Source: Isoetes taiwanensis (lineage: Eukaryota > Streptophyta > Lycopodiopsida > Isoetales > Isoetaceae). Taken from it: DNA of 64,000 nucleotides. A program made the translations under genes and the position numbers. Location: the NCBI GenBank assembly GCA_021234155.1, contig JAJEKV010000014.1, positions 4,229,563 to 4,293,562 of the forward strand, read 5' to 3'. A model generated the notes under the pieces. The model was not told the DNA's origin, did no database searches, and worked only from the letters and a program-made list of their open reading frames with translations. Of this stretch, positions 46,863 through 61,235 are shown one piece after another; position 1 is the stretch's first letter; each line of letters starts with the position of its first letter.

Positions 46863-47880
46863 TTATTCAGTTTCAGAGCTTCTATTATGGGAACCTATTC
46901 TGAGAATGAGCCCATTTTGCTGCAATGGCCGCTGTTCCATGTTCTGGACGACTGCTTTTCCATAGATACGAATTAGTAATTGTCCAGTAGATATCATTTC
47001 CAAACCCATTCCATGGCAAAGACAAGCTTTCACATGCCTATGGGGCTTCAAATTTATCAAGAACATTCTTATATTAAAGCGAAATAAATTTCTAAGATCA
47101 GCTGACAAGACAATAGATATACATTCTCAGATGCAATTTAGGGCCAGCATCCAACTGGAAGTACGACCAATAGGCTACTGGAACATCAAGAGCACCCTAC
47201 CAACTTGATCCATTACCATGATGGCTGTTTGATTCTTTTCTGATTGTACCTAAACCATCGCCCCAATGTCTAGGGAGAAACTTAAGTCTAGAGAAAAATT
47301 CGAGTACAAATTAGCATTGCACGCACTTGCAAAACCATTTCAACAAAGGACCGAAGAACTTTTTTAGCCCAACGATGCTGGGAATATGTTGAAATCATGG
47401 TATTCCAGGAAAATTGATGCCTGTCTGGCATTTCAATAAAACTGTGCAAGCATCTTCTAGGTTTCCACATTTTCCATACATATCAACAAGAGCAGTGTTA
47501 ACCAATGTATTTGCTACAAGACTTGATCTCAATATATAGACATAGATTTGCTTTCTGTCCAATAAAGCTGCTTGATTTGTGCATGTCTCTAGGATGCCCC
47601 TGTTCCAAAACCACCAAATAGGGCAGAGGTTTTACCTGGATTCTGAGAGCAAAATTGCCTTCACATATAAAGGAGACCGCAAAAATATGCCTTCACGAGG
47701 GTAAAGAGGGCACATCTGATGGAATTTTCAGGATCCCTTGCAGCTCTTGAAATTCATATGGTTGCTCCAAGTACGAAGATCCATGGATAGTGAACGAGCA
47801 AACAAACATGGCAAGTATGCGCCAAACTCCTTTCTGCAAACTCCTTTTGTCCACATGTAAATAATGGTGGTCAAATTTCA
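46863..47880 (-). pseudogene. Degenerate pentatricopeptide-repeat (PPR) gene fragment
   Basis: The minus strand reads NTLVNTALVDMYGKCGNLED near 47455-47515, then FIEMPDRHQFSWNTMISTYS (about 47390-47440) and a following helix pair (HRWAKKVLRSFVEMV). These are consecutive PLS-type PPR units (VDMYGKCG, F..MP.R....WN.MI..Y). A second, weaker unit lies near 46940-47000 (IRIYGKAVVQNMEQRPLQQN). PPR proteins bind organellar RNA and guide its editing or processing. Only fragments remain, with frame shifts, so this is a dead copy or retro-copy remnant. Confidence 0.72.
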
Positions 47881-49104
47881 TATCTGTGATGAAGCTGGCA
47901 CGAATGAGAATTTCGAATATTTTGTAATTTCCCTGGCCGTTAGATTAGGAAATTAGGAATTCAACCCTGCTCATCAATTTTAGCTGATGTGTCATGTCAC
48001 GTGGACATGCTAGAATTGCAAGAGTTGTTGTAAGGGAGGTTAGGCAAGCCTGCTAAACATAGATACAGTAAACAAGGAGTATGGCATTTGTGTTCTATCA
48101 TATTCACAGGAAACCTTTGTCACGTGCCAAGTATATCTTGATTTCAAAATTCAAAAGTAAGTTCAGAAATAGAGAGGATCATAGAACACATAAATAGCAC
48201 ATGAACCAGAAAGCTCGAAGCAAAATGCAGAACATGATGTATTTCTAGAGTGGGAAAAAATGCCATGTCAAGCTGAGATAAAAAAGTGATCACTGCCTTT
48301 GACTTTAACTTAACCACATCCAGTAAGAAGGTACACTTACCTTTACGATTCAATCTCACAATTTGCTTTTCTGGAACATCCACGTGCGAAGATAAGACTT
48401 TTCATAGATACCATAAACTACATTTCAAATATTCAGAACATTACCATGTGAACCAACACTTTAGTCAGATATATCTAATCACCTCTTTATGCATGTGACT
48501 TTTAGCAAGTAAATCCTTCTAGCAAGTAAACCTAGTTCAAAAGACGCAAAACATCATGTGAAAATGCTCCGAGAATTTTAATTATTTCTCCAGGACAATG
48601 TAATCATCGAAAACATGTGTATAGAAATAGCAAAGTAGAGCTCATAGATCGGCTGTCAAGCAAGGTAATGTCAAAATCGGATTGTTTATAATGGTAAATG
48701 CTTTTCCTAGTTTGGTATTCAAGACTTAGAAGCTATCTCTACTGCATTTGTTTGCAAAGATCTGGATAATCTGCAAGGCAAACCCAAAGAAACTTAATCG
48801 TGGCAAACAAAATGGCAAGTCAAAATGGTAAGCTTACAATAATCGAAAAGGCATAGCAAGATTTAAGTTCTCTGAATCAACATAATAAAACAAGTGTGTA
48901 AATATAATAGGTGCATTCTTAGACAAAAACAAAATGACCAAGTATCTAGCTGAATTTAGCATAACTACTCAATTACATACCAAAAGCATCTCAGGGATAA
49001 AAATAAAGAAGAAAACTCGCCACTTCTAGTGCTCTTCGAAGGAATAAAATAATACCTCCACAATTACACTGCAAAAACATGGGCAATCGTTCATACAATG
49101 GAAC
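47881..49104. other. Intergenic stretch, no gene recognised
   Basis: AT-rich. Short frames at 48144-48383 (minus) and 48286-48498 (plus) have no recognised features. Confidence 0.5.
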
Positions 49105-49109
49105 ATAAG

Positions 49110-49376
49110 TGTTGAAAAATACTGAGCTCCTCAGTCTTTACAATGAGTGTATCAAACACAGAATCCAATGTATCATCACATAGTTCGAATAGGGCTCTGA
49201 CCACGCCTTACAAGGAAAGATCCAAATACCACATGAGAAGAAGCACACAAGGAAACAGAGAAAGAAGATGCATATCCAAAGGATCTAAGAGTCCTTCATA
49301 TAAAGGCTCTATGTCTGGAGCTCCAACCCACCATTCCAAAAAATAGAATGGACAACAAACATCATAAATTCCACCA
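49110..49376 (-). repeat. LTR of short element (left)
   Basis: 267 bp. Shares long identical blocks with 51988-52261, such as AAGAAGATGCATATCCA, AGTCCTTCATATAAA and AATGGACAACAAACATCATA. Confidence 0.88.
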
Positions 49377-51987
49377 CTCAAAGGGATGCAAATACAATGA
49401 AGGCTCCCTTTGAATCATGCTGATTTAACTCCTAACACCTCGTAATTATCATAATTCCAAACACCTCCCCACTTAAAGGGATGCTGAAATTAAAGGGTTG
49501 CTGAAAAATTAAAGAAGGCTCCTCTCGCGATCAAAGCTGATTTGGTCTGCTAATCTACTCAAATGTAGGTCTACAAAAGAAATGATTGTCACCATAAAAT
49601 ATCCTCCAAATTTCATACCGCAATGCATAAGTGATACATGCACCCAAGCTTGGCAATGCATAAGGAACTACATGCCCCCCAATTTCACCGCTTCCAGTTA
49701 ATCAAGTACTATGATCCGACATAAAAGTATGATGCTCTTAGCCACATGCTAGAAAACATTCAACAAAGGAGTTCCAAAGCTATCCCCCTCGGCCGCTCTG
49801 GACTCTACCAAAAGTCTCCTCGCAGTACAAGAATGATCCTCTAGCCACATAGAAAAACATTCAACAAAAGGAGTCCGTGCTTGGCCCCGCCGTTCCCTTA
49901 ATCGCTAACAAAAAGTCTCCTCGGCAGTACAAGGAATGAATCCCAGCTGCTAGAAAAAATATTCAACAAAGTGAGCCCCGTGTTTGGCTCCCTCGGCCGC
50001 TCCTCGGGTAATCAAGCACTCAAAAAAGGTATCGTAGTAACATACTAATTAGCATTGATCTTCAATCATCTAGATATCTTCAATCGCATGATAGATATCT
50101 CGTATACATGATCCGCCCCTCTCAAAGCCACAAAATCAAGCATATCCACTAACAATGTGCTTCATGCACACCGCATTCTCTATTCACGAGCATAATGCTT
50201 TTTGTGAGGCATGCTCGAAAAACAATTCCAGGTCATCTTGATGGCATTATTCCAAGTGATTCATCATCATTTATTTCAAGGATGTTCTTTTCTTCCGCCG
50301 CCCGCCTTCCCAAATTTCCGTCAAGTAAGCAGCCTTCCCGTAGTAATATCACCGGCCCATGCCATCATTGTCATCACCATGAGTAGAAGAACTTACCATC
50401 TAGTAGACTTCCGACTTGCCTTCATGATCACTATATATCCGCCCCAGGTCAATATTGTATTTTCTAGCTACAACATGTTTCTTCGTATCAGGCTTCTGAG
50501 CTTCAAACCTCGAAAGTAAACTGTATTCTTAATCGTATTCAAAACCTCACAAGAATGAATCAAGAACACCTGATTCTCCTTATATATGCCGCAAGATCTC
50601 TACACCATCGACGCCACTACATCTTTGATCATGGATCAGGGACTAATGGTCGACTAATATCATCCCTATCTTCTCCAAGAGATCCGCGACTTTAAAATGC
50701 ATATTTGTCATAAAATAAGCCAAACCATATGTTGCAATATCCGAATCATGCCTTCAAGTTTCATCCGCTTCAAACATCTATGCAATTTCCTCGTTGAGAA
50801 CCATGCTCGCGATATCCTCGCTAGTAGGAAGTCCATGACGTTGAATTTCTGGACCGGCGAGCCTAACAAAGAGATTTCATAAGCTTCCTGTGAATTGCCC
50901 ACATCCTCGACATTCATTTGTACTCTCAAAACCATTATCAATAATTAAATCCCTTTCTTAAACTCCTTTTGCTTCAAGGACTTCCAATGCTGCCATTGTG
51001 CTTTAGGCTACTAACAAACGCTACATTATCTCAAGTAGAACTCCTACTCCATATGCCAAAAGTAAGCGAAATATTCTGGTTTTAATTAATCCATCACTAA
51101 TAGTGTACCTTGATCAAATCCTACGATATGCAAAACATGGCGCAAGTGTGACTAATGCTCTTGCTAATAGCCCAGAGTAAGATTTCATCCCTCACAAAAC
51201 ATTTCAAAGATTTCAACCATCCATTTTGGTATCACTTGTGTAATCTTCTCTCCCTCCTTTTTAATATGTTCTTCACATAGAACTCAATTCCATTTTGAAG
51301 GGTCGCATACCTCAATTTTGGTCAGAACTTAATCAAGAATCCCCATCTCAGAACTTTGGCCTTCACACTTTTATCTCATTGTGCACCATATTTAAAAAAC
51401 GCCCAACATCAAACTCTTCAAAGAAGCATTTGAGGGATTGTTGAAGGGGCACAAGACCTACAAAGCAAGTTCAAGAGGTATGATGAATAATTTCCATTTT
51501 CCTCAAGCTTCTCCATTGTTGCAATTCCATAATCCCATCCTTTTATAAACTGTGCCTTGGACTGAGCTTAAATAAATGGTTCGGTCTCCTGCTATGCTTT
51601 GAATCAAACCTCACAGATCCAATGTTGTTTCAAGATAATGAGTTGTGACCTCATCAACGCCTCATGACTATCCACCGGGCCTCGCTTCACCAATGCCTCT
51701 CTTGAAGCCGTGATGATCTCTTTCTTCTCCTTCTATGAGAAATTTTAAATCAACCCTATCAAGCCTTCCACTTCCCCTGGGTATCCGGGATCTCAAAGCC
51801 TTCAACCGTGAATGGATGATACCTTAAAATGTATGACGACGTGCTTTAACTCCTCCAACAGAGGTAAACTTTTGAAACAAGTTCTTAAACAAGGCCGCAG
51901 CTTCCTCAAAGATGAAAAAAATAAAAGCACAAGAACTCAAACTACAAAGCTTAATTTAAGCGAAGTTTGAGCATGCGGCCCATAACC

Positions 51988-52261
51988 CGTTGAAAATACT
52001 AAGCTCCTGCCTTACAATGAGTGTATCAAACACGTAATCCAATGTATCATCAAGCCATGTCCCGAATAGGGCTCTGACCACTTCATAGTGAAAGATCCAA
52101 ATAAGCCACATGAGAAGAAGCACACAAGGAAACAGAGAAAGAAGATGCATATCCAGTGATCTAAGAGTCCTTCATATAAAGGGCTCTATGTCGGTGGAGC
52201 TCCAACGGCCAATGGCCATCTCCAAAAATAGAATGGACAACAAACATCATAAATTCCAACA
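51988..52261 (-). repeat. LTR of short element (right)
   Basis: 274 bp, partner of 49110-49376. Its inner terminal base is C rather than T (CGTTGAAAA versus TGTTGAAAA). It has an extra AATGGCC duplication near 52208-52220. Confidence 0.88.
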
Positions 52262-52266
52262 ATAAG

Positions 52267-55200
52267 ATCCAAAAAACAAATGATTGAGCTTAGTAAACGT
52301 ACCAGAAGGTGTTCAGATCTAAAGGTTGGAAAGCTTGGTCTAATCAGATAATCAGATGGTCGATTGGAAGAAGTGCAAGCTGTGGCTGGAATATATTCAC
52401 CGATCGTCTGCCTGTAAATGCCCAAACACATTCGGAATGGTCAAAATCAGCTGATTAGGCTCTCTAAGCCCTCTAAAAGTCCGTGAAAATGCCCTCACCG
52501 GTTGCCTAAAGGTGAATTATTTTAAAATCTCTACAAATACCCACACAAAATCCCTATATATGATTCATTCTATACATTCACAAGGCAATATAGTTGGATA
52601 CCTGATTTTCCCACCATTGTATAAGTTATTTTAGTAGTTTCATTGCTTCCACATAAGCAAATTCTTTTCATTATTAAGAACTGGTTATGGTACGCTGCTC
52701 TGCTTTAGTATCGATTTGAAGGAGGGTGGTTGTTTGGTTGTTGGCCAGGAAATGCCGGGGTAAATCACTTGATGGTTGGAGATCGATCTACAATCTGCAG
52801 GAGATGATTTTAGCGGTGAGATAAATTTTAATTTTGCTAGATTGGATAAAATTTTGATATAGGAATCTCCAAACTTAATGTGACGCTGAGCCCTGGCTGT
52901 GATGTAAGAAGCAAATGAAATAGAAGTATAAACCATTGACTTTTGAATGCAACAATCAAGCATTACCCTTTTAGTGGTCAATGGATTTTATAAACATGTA
53001 CCTTATTCTCACCATGGCTACAATTGTTTCCATGTTGCAAGGCACATTATCTTTTTTAAAAGGCGTTGGGAATGTGCCTGAACGTCAAGATAACGTCAAG
53101 CATGCTGCCTCTTTGGCAGATAGTTTTTTGAATTGTACATCCTTTTCCTCCAGATTCGGAAGTCTTCCTTCCGACGCCATCAGATTCCATACTTCCAAGG
53201 TTTTTCATATCACCAATTCACTTCAACCTGCAGATCTAAGGTCAAACCTAATTTGTTAGCTTTGTCATTGTGGGAGTTTTCATCGAACAAGTTGCTGTTC
53301 CAATCGGTTTTCTAACCAACTATGTCAATTTGATGATTTGAGGTGCGTCGTGATTTAAATGTTGCTTCCGATGTGTGGAGGCCATTCTAATCCCTCAATC
53401 TTTTTTTGCATGTATCTAAGAAATGCTGGCTGTCCTATTTTCTATTTGCGAGCAAGCACCACGCCCCAAGAGTGCGATTTTTGGTGCTGCACTATAGTCT
53501 CCGCTAACTAAGTTTTGTTAGTCGTGATTTTGGGCGGATGGACTATGAGGTTATTACTACTTAGAGCATGTCTTTGTGCCAAATAATGCATGTAGGTAAA
53601 TGCCTTAGTATCGGTCTAAATATTTGACTCAGTTTTATTTATTATCTAGCATTGAAGGGATTAAACCCACTATGTATGGATGCCGAGATGTCCGGGCCAA
53701 CAGTAACCCTATGGTTTTAGACGTGAACGGTAGCTTGATTGTATTGATAAGTCTTCTTCTTTGATTCCCCTTTTAAGTTTGGGGGTTAGCCTGCTTTCCC
53801 TTCCTCTAATTCCAATTTGCTTATTTCGCTTTGTTTTTATACTCTTGTCATTACTCCCATTTGCATTTCATATGCATATCACCGATCTTTGGCCGCATTT
53901 CGGTAGCGTACTTTCTAGCTCCGGGCTCTATCTTCTGTTTGAATTTTCTTTTTGCATGTTTTGAGATGACGTACCGACGCACAGCCTGCATAAATGTAGC
54001 CTCAGGCCTCATGTAAAGACGGGCTTTTACAACAATCGCATGTCCATTAAATCAAAGAAAGGTTCCTATAAATGATGTTTGTCAGACGATTCACCCATCT
54101 TCAACCACCAAGTTTTTAACATATACGCATAAATTCATCAGACAGTTCTAACCATTTGCCATCCTCTAATCAAACTCGTAATAATGGAACGAAATTGATA
54201 TGTAATGAATGTTTTATTTTTATGTATTTCTACTATATAATCCTTTTCCTTGCACTTCCATTCTCCACTATTTTGTGTATTTCAGTTAAGATTCAAATGT
54301 CCTCACATAACCATAGCTATAGCTTGGTGCCTCATGTAAATGGTTTTTCCTAGGAATATCTAGCTATTGGAAAAGTTGGTAACTTGGCTGTGATGCTCGC
54401 TTAAAATGTGCCTGTACCAATAATACACTATTGGCTTAACAATTCTAGGATAGATGATAAATAGCAGATATAGACCTCGTATTTATAACCCGCTATCGGT
54501 GACCAATCTTAATGCCATGCTTTATTTTTCTTGCACTAATGGCATTGGTATATCAAGGACCACGTTGCTTTCTAAAAATTTCCTTCCGGAGCATATTCTA
54601 CTTATATGTCAGATATGACAACTTTAAATGCAGGGACGTTTGGAGGTTTGGAATCACCTCCATTTATCGACATGGAAAGTAAGTGGCCATGTTTTACATT
54701 TTTATTTATGCATCTTTGCTATTATGTGTTTCTCAAAAAGTTTACACACCATGTAAGTGGTTTTGTAATGTAGATGTTCTTTGTGAGCGCCTTCATCAAC
54801 ATTCCCTCACCCAAACCCAATAAGAATGCAAAGATACAGGCGTCTATCAGATGTCTTTAAATGTGAAGCAATTTAAGTGTTTGATAGCCAAGAGTGTGAC
54901 TTTCATTTTTCATTTGTTACAAGCCATTTGGTCAAGTGTCTTTTATAGACTGAAGATGCCCATTTAGACAAGCTTACAACCCTATTGATTATTTTTTTGT
55001 TTGCTTTTTTATTTCTATCACCATCCTGTGAGATATGTATAAAATTTTAGCCTTAACAGATCGCTAGGCTTCTCCATAGATGATTATCCGGCTTCCTATT
55101 TTTCTAGTAGCACCATATCCACAAGTTAGGGTCTTTGAAAGCTTTGGTTTTGCTTTATTTTTTTGTGACAGTATCGTGATTAGACTACAAATGAAGATTG

Positions 55201-58200
55201 ATACAAAGCATGGTACAATAAGGTTCTCCTCACATGAGTTATTAGCCAGTTAAAAAATTTTCCCTAATTCTTTTGGTATGCCTTGCTGGTCGGAAACCAC
55301 CTACGTTTGAGAAATGTTGACATTTTAGAGTAAGATTCATTACTTCATTGTCTCATTAACGTTAAATCTAATTGTTCTTTTCTATCATCTGGTCACCGTG
55401 TGTCCTATGTAGTCCTTAGCCACCCATATCATGGAGTTCTCAGAAAATAAATTGAGTTGAGCATAAGCGTTTAAGGCCAATCAAGCATAACATAGTCTTC
55501 AAGAACAAATTATTGTAGTTTTGCCTTATGGTTAGTATTAATGCATTTTGTAACTTTCTTTGAACTAGCAATCTAGACCTAATATTTTTCAGCTATGTAA
55601 TCATATCAAAAGTGAAGGCTTCCTAAAACTCATGAGATCTCCCAGCTGTTATGGTTCTAGATTATTTGATATTCAACCACATTACCAATTAGAATGACTA
55701 GGATAATTTGCTCCATTTGCTTGAAGAAAATATGCACTCTCGCAGCAGGGCTTCTAAGAATAGAAGGATACGCAGGTTTCTAATGAAAGAAAGTTCGTGA
55801 GCTTGAGAAATTTGAAAGGCGTGCAAAGAAAAAGCCACCTAAAATGCGAAATAGCCATAGTGGATGTTCTCAATCGCCTGGGGGCCTTTCCTGGAGGCCT
55901 TATGAAGTGGAAAGATGATCACACGCCGGAGGTAATGGTGATAGAAAAATTAGGGCAGCTTTTGCTTCCCAGCCCGTTTTGCCTGTAAGTGAAATTAACA
56001 AGGTGGATGTTTTCGAGCTTCTTCAGCCATTCGCCCTAGAAATGGAATCTCTGATATCTCTCTAATCGCTAAACATGGCTCTACCTTTGATCTCCGTGAC
56101 TTCAACAAAGGCGTAACCGCCACCGCCTTCCATTGGTTTATAAGTATTAAGTTGTTGCAATTTTTTTCTTACCTTAATTTCAACCGTACTCATGGATTGG
56201 ATTTAAATTCCTTTACCAAATACCGTAACTTTATTTCTTGATTTGCATTGAGCTCTTTCGAGTACATAGCTTTCTTTAAGAGATGAGGAAACCGACCGAA
56301 GCTATTGGTCTTTCCATCTTTACAACCTGGTATGTCTTTCATGTGGCCTTAGATAATATTATAAAACCTGTCATAAATTTGAGTTATCACAATATCCAAC
56401 TTTTGGAACAACCCACACAAGACATTTTCCATGTAGGTGATGGAGTTACACCTAATTTAGACCAAGAACTGTACTGGCATTCGAAATTTTAGAAAATAAA
56501 AAGAACTACTACCGCCATTTTTGTTTATATCGACTATCAATTTAAACCTATGGTGCTCTATTCAATCCACATAATTCCGATGCTGATCTATTCCATCCCA
56601 CCTATTTGTTCATTTCCATTCATATACTACTTTATCAGATTCCATTCCATTTCACCTATGCATTTTCCTGTACCATTCATTCCAGGTATCCATGATTAAT
56701 GCCCTGCATCGCCGCACACGCTCCTTGGGCAGGGTGTTAAAATGTACTGCCTAAGATAACATAGGTCAAAGTTTGTAAGGAGCCTAATTATGCAAGGACA
56801 TGGTCTAGCAGTTGAAGACCTAAAATGATGAATCATGGCTTTAGTAGTGATTTGATGGGGATAAATACGTGAAGCGCCTTTAATGTCTAGCTACAACAAA
56901 ATATGTTGGGAATGGCATGTAGTTACCAATGGAAGCAAGTTCTATTTAGTTGCTTTGTTACAGAGACATACCTATAAATGCATACGGAAGTGTGTCTTCT
57001 ATTGTGTTGTTAAGTAGAGAGAGACAGCATGTGACCGAATCCATTGAGCTATTGAGCTAGCTGTGAAGATTCAAACTTTAAAATATAGTTGAATTTGAAC
57101 CCATCCCAGGGAGGATGCATTTCAAATTGAATCATCGCGGCATGTTTAATATGGTCTCATGGCATATTGTTACGTAATAGCTTTATTTCGCTGCATTGTT
57201 GCTAGGAGAGAGGACTACAAATCTAAACTATTGAGAGCTTGTGAGAGAATATGTAGCATAATAACGTGGGGTTTCTTTTGTATTTTTATACCTATTTTTC
57301 CTAAGGTTTTTATGGCGACTTGAATTTTATTTGATGAGGCATACTTAACAGTATATCTGGTGCACACGCTTGAACTAATTTTTAATGCCCATATCCAATG
57401 GTTTAGAAATATATCGTGACATTTCGTTATATTGTATTTTTATTATTGTTTCGTGATTTCGCCCCTATATGTATAGCTCGAGATAACCCATTTTAGGGTT
57501 ATCCTGTGGAACTTATTCATCTCTTCAAAGATCACTTGTGTAGACAACGCCCGTGGATCTCCGTATGCTTCATCACAAAATCTCCATGCCGAATTTCTTC
57601 TTGGCATCAACAAATTTTAGCACAAGGGTTTTTCGCCAGCCAGCAGAGCAGGAAATAATTCTAGTTGAGGCCTGATTCACAGCCCTTTGGTCGCGATGGG
57701 GTTCTCAAGTTGATAGGGGGTTTAGGCATCTGATTCTTTCCTTGGAACTTTCTGACCTTCGGAAAAGGGAGTGATCATGATCGTGGCGGATCTAGTATAA
57801 ACGAGCACAAATACGTGTACATTTGCCTGCTGGGCTTTGTACTTCCGGTAGAACAGAAGAAGTTTGCTAATATGTGAACGTCACGTCACAAAATGCCACG
57901 AAATAGAATCAACGATTGTCGGACCCTCAGATCTCGGCCAACATTATATGAGTAGCACAAGATAAAAGAGGCCTAGGGAATCTTTGCCTCTGTTTTAATT
58001 TGAGCCCCCAGATCGGGATGGGCCGCAGTCTAGGGCCACCGCTTTCCTCGATCAAACACTACTATTGCAAAGAAGAAGCTCGCTTTTTACGCATGGGGCT
58101 ATGGATTTTCCCATACTCAACCAATAGTTCCGTTTTATCCCTTTAATTAGTCGGAACTTATCCCGCCAGCACGGTAGTTTTGATGGCGGAATTTCTTTAC

Positions 58201-61080
58201 ACCGGAATTGAAAGGAAAGGTTAGCTATTTAGTTTCGCCTCTGCTATCATCATCAGTGTCAGAAAGTACGACCGCTATGCTTCTCCCCGATCAAATGCAC
58301 ACCATGATTCTCCTAATCAAACACGCCGTAGACCAAGCTCTTCAAGTGGCAAATCGCCTTCTCGCAAATGGCGCTTCTGCGAACAAACCGTTAGAAGTTT
58401 AAGCTTTTGCGTGTTGTGCACACAAAAAGGAAGCTCAAACATATTTGAGGAAATTTAGGTGGTCAAGTACAAAGCGGTTGGGTGCTAAGCCGCTTTCATA
58501 TGGCAAGCTATTGCACACAATTACTTTGCAAGTGCTTTCAGTAAAACCCTTAAGTTCGACTTTTCCTCATGCTCCATAGACAGTAAGGAAATCAGATCTG
58601 AAATCTATGGGTGACCTGCAGACCCGACCAGCTATTGTCATGTCAAGGTAAGATTGTGTGTGTTTCAATTACTTGATCCCTTTAACATTGTTATCTTCAT
58701 TTCTTTTATTTCATTGTTCACAATACTTGTCTGCAGAACGTCCAACATTCGCGTATTTCTAATTTTAACTCTATTAGAATGTGAAAGCCATCGCTGTGTT
58801 GGATAATCGATAAAAATGACCAAAATTACGTTTCAAACAAGTTTACAAACAAGTTGAGAGGTTATTGTAATAAAAGCAAATTGTTTTATTATTAGACACA
58901 ATGAAATGGTGTGCATTCTCGCCATATAACCACCGCGCATAATTTACAAATATGTTTAGTTTGAGACTCCACTATTATAATAAATTAACATTATTAACAT
59001 AAAACACATAACACATATTGTTTCATGTTTTAAATGTCTCACGTCATTTTTTTTTATGGTCCGGCGGCCAAAAATTTTTTTTAGTATAATAACCAATACA
59101 TAACTACCATTGACATTACTAAATATAACCATTGGATCCAACACATTTAAAACTCCCTTTAAACCCTTTGGCTAGTGCATATTCACACCTGGTGACGAGG
59201 GGCGTCGAGCGCCTGGATTACATACTCTTTATTCCATAATCTACACCGTATACAAATTCCCTCGCTTGTGGGTATGCAAGTACAAGATTTGCTATAATCA
59301 GATACAAGATCTCGCAAAATACTAGCAACATCGTCCCAATATATGGTGTTGATATGCTATGAATGTTTAAATCTTAAACGTTAAAATTGAATCGAAGTCC
59401 TATAGAATAGGAAAAGGATGCACACCACCTGTAAAACATCAGCTAATATTTAATATAGTGTATATGCATTCGGAGTTACAATAAAATACAAAGAAAGGGA
59501 ACCCGCTGAGACGCCTAGTACTGGGAATTAAGGACATATGGGCTAATGGTCTATATGGATTTTTATTTCATTGTCCTAATAATTTTCTATCGCTTTTGCT
59601 ATGTAAATCCGGACTATCAACTCCACGTATCGCTTCATTCATGGTCGTATGATCTCACGCCTAATGCTAACACCTCTAAATCCTTTCATGTTTTGCGTAC
59701 AAGCCATAAACAAGGTAAGTACAATTTTCTATATTTTTGTTGTCTTTTGCTCATAAGGGTTGTTGCTATCCGTCTGATAATAAGGTTGAATCTTATTTCG
59801 TGACAAAATATGATTTGGTGCATTTACAGTGTAATACTCTGCATGCATTAGGCTGGCCCAGCGGAATCTAATTCAAATTTATCTTACCAATGTGGTGTTC
59901 CATGGTGATCGAAAAGTGCAAATGTCCCAATGACCAGCAAACTCGCATTAATGTACACCCGAGCAAGCCATCCTCCAAATTGAATACAACCAATGAGATC
60001 CGCCATCCGTTATGTCGTCCGATAAACTGAATCCAACCATTCCTCAATAAAATGTTGTGAAAAATGCATTGGAAGCTATTAGAAGACACATAGCTTAATA
60101 AAATGTCAAAGTTCGCAATGGAAGCATAGAAGATACATAGCATACAAAACAATAGCAAGAACTATGGTAAAAATATTAACCTCATAACATCAATCAAAGT
60201 TCGATGTCACCGTCAGAAGAATGTTAACACCTTACCTGGCAAAGATATCTTCTTAAGAAAATTCATTTCAATCATCACCTCAAGCAGCATATTAGAATCG
60301 AGCAATGAAAGGAAATGAAGTACTTTTGATATACGTACTCTAAGTTCAAGTGTGTCAATTATTAGAACTTCTTCAAGCAATAATTTCACAGCAGATTTTA
60401 CTGCGCCAGCTTTACAAATAGTTCAAAGACATACCAGAGCTGGCTTAGCTTCCTCAAAAATAGCATTCTCCATTCGCTTAAAATACCTAGCAACCAAATG
60501 TAACTTTATAAATGCAAACCGACCATATCAATGGTGCCTCAGTTGATATATCAACTGCGGTTATATAAACTAACTTTAACGATGGTGATGCCCCTCGCCA
60601 TCAATGACAATTCTGAAGAGTATAGCCATTCAATTCGATGCATAAGGAGTAGAGACTCAAACTGATATAAGATTTTAGCTCAGCTTTTTCCTTTGTAATC
60701 TTTCTTTTGTAGAGTTTCTCCACGCATTCATACCTATTTTTATTGACCTTAAAACCAGTATGAAGAATTTGTATACCAAATAAGTATCAGCCTCGGATGG
60801 CGTCTCTTCCAATAATTTCCAACTTTGGTACCTCCCGCTTTTTGATCGCGAGGGACCCATACAAATTTCAAAGGTGCACATCAATCGTAGAAGCAACCAT
60901 TGGTCTCGCCATGTAATTTAAAATTTAAAATAGGCCCGGTGACTACCCGGCTTCCATCGCTCCCATGCATCACAGACTGTAGAACCGTGATAATCGCTTC
61001 ATAAGTATGGTTGGAAGGCCAAAGAGGAATCCATCTACCTGATCCCCTCAAGGTTGACAAACAACCTCCCCGATTACTTT
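52267..61080. other. AT-rich intergenic region, no gene recognised
   Basis: Many short open frames (for example 52981-53259, 55797-55988, 56283-56492, 58208-58402, 59868-60158) without recognised domains, convincing splice context or codon bias. The frame around 55790-56030 (charged start, then KVDVFELLQPFALEMESL in another frame) is the least random-looking but cannot be assigned. Poly-T/A tracts are scattered. Confidence 0.45.
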
Positions 61081-61089
61081 TTGTTGTCG

Positions 61090-61235
61090 GAAGATGGTGC
61101 ATGTGGGATTTGAACCCACGCACTAAAAGTTCCGCTGCAGAAGCAAAGAGGGCAATGTAATTTAATTAATCCCCCACCTTTAACCGTATTGAGGATTCGA
61201 ACCTCCCGGCCATCTCGCAACCCTTCCACGCCATC
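61090..61235 (-). repeat. tRNA-related block, possible SINE
   Basis: On the minus strand TGGCCGGGAGG (61202-61212 reversed) resembles a pol III A box. GGTTCGAATCC (61193-61203) and GGTTCAAATCC (61106-61116) match B boxes, the second inside a perfect GTGGG/CCCAC T-stem (61103-61119). No complete tRNA cloverleaf can be built: the 5' acceptor strand is missing and there are two T-arms 90 bp apart. A tRNA-derived SINE or pseudogene fits better than a functional tRNA. Confidence 0.4.

Larger units (their letters stand above)
49110..52261 (-). mobile_element. Short LTR retrotransposon with unrecognised internal region
   Basis: Two matching LTRs (49110-49376 and 51988-52261) with TG..CA ends and a 5-bp duplication ATAAG (49105-49109 and 52262-52266). 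On the minus strand the LTR starts TGTTGGAATTTATG and carries a TTTATATGAAGGACTC TATA-like sequence, supporting that orientation. The 2.6-kb interior has no recognised gag or pol. Minus-strand frames (50708-50941; LQNGIEFYVKNILKKEGEK near 51230-51300) suggest some other coding sequence, possibly captured host exons. A primer site is not clear. Confidence 0.8.

Noticed and set aside
61103-61119. Functional tRNA gene
   Set aside because: Only the T-arm is perfect. No matching 5' acceptor strand, anticodon arm or correct length could be found.
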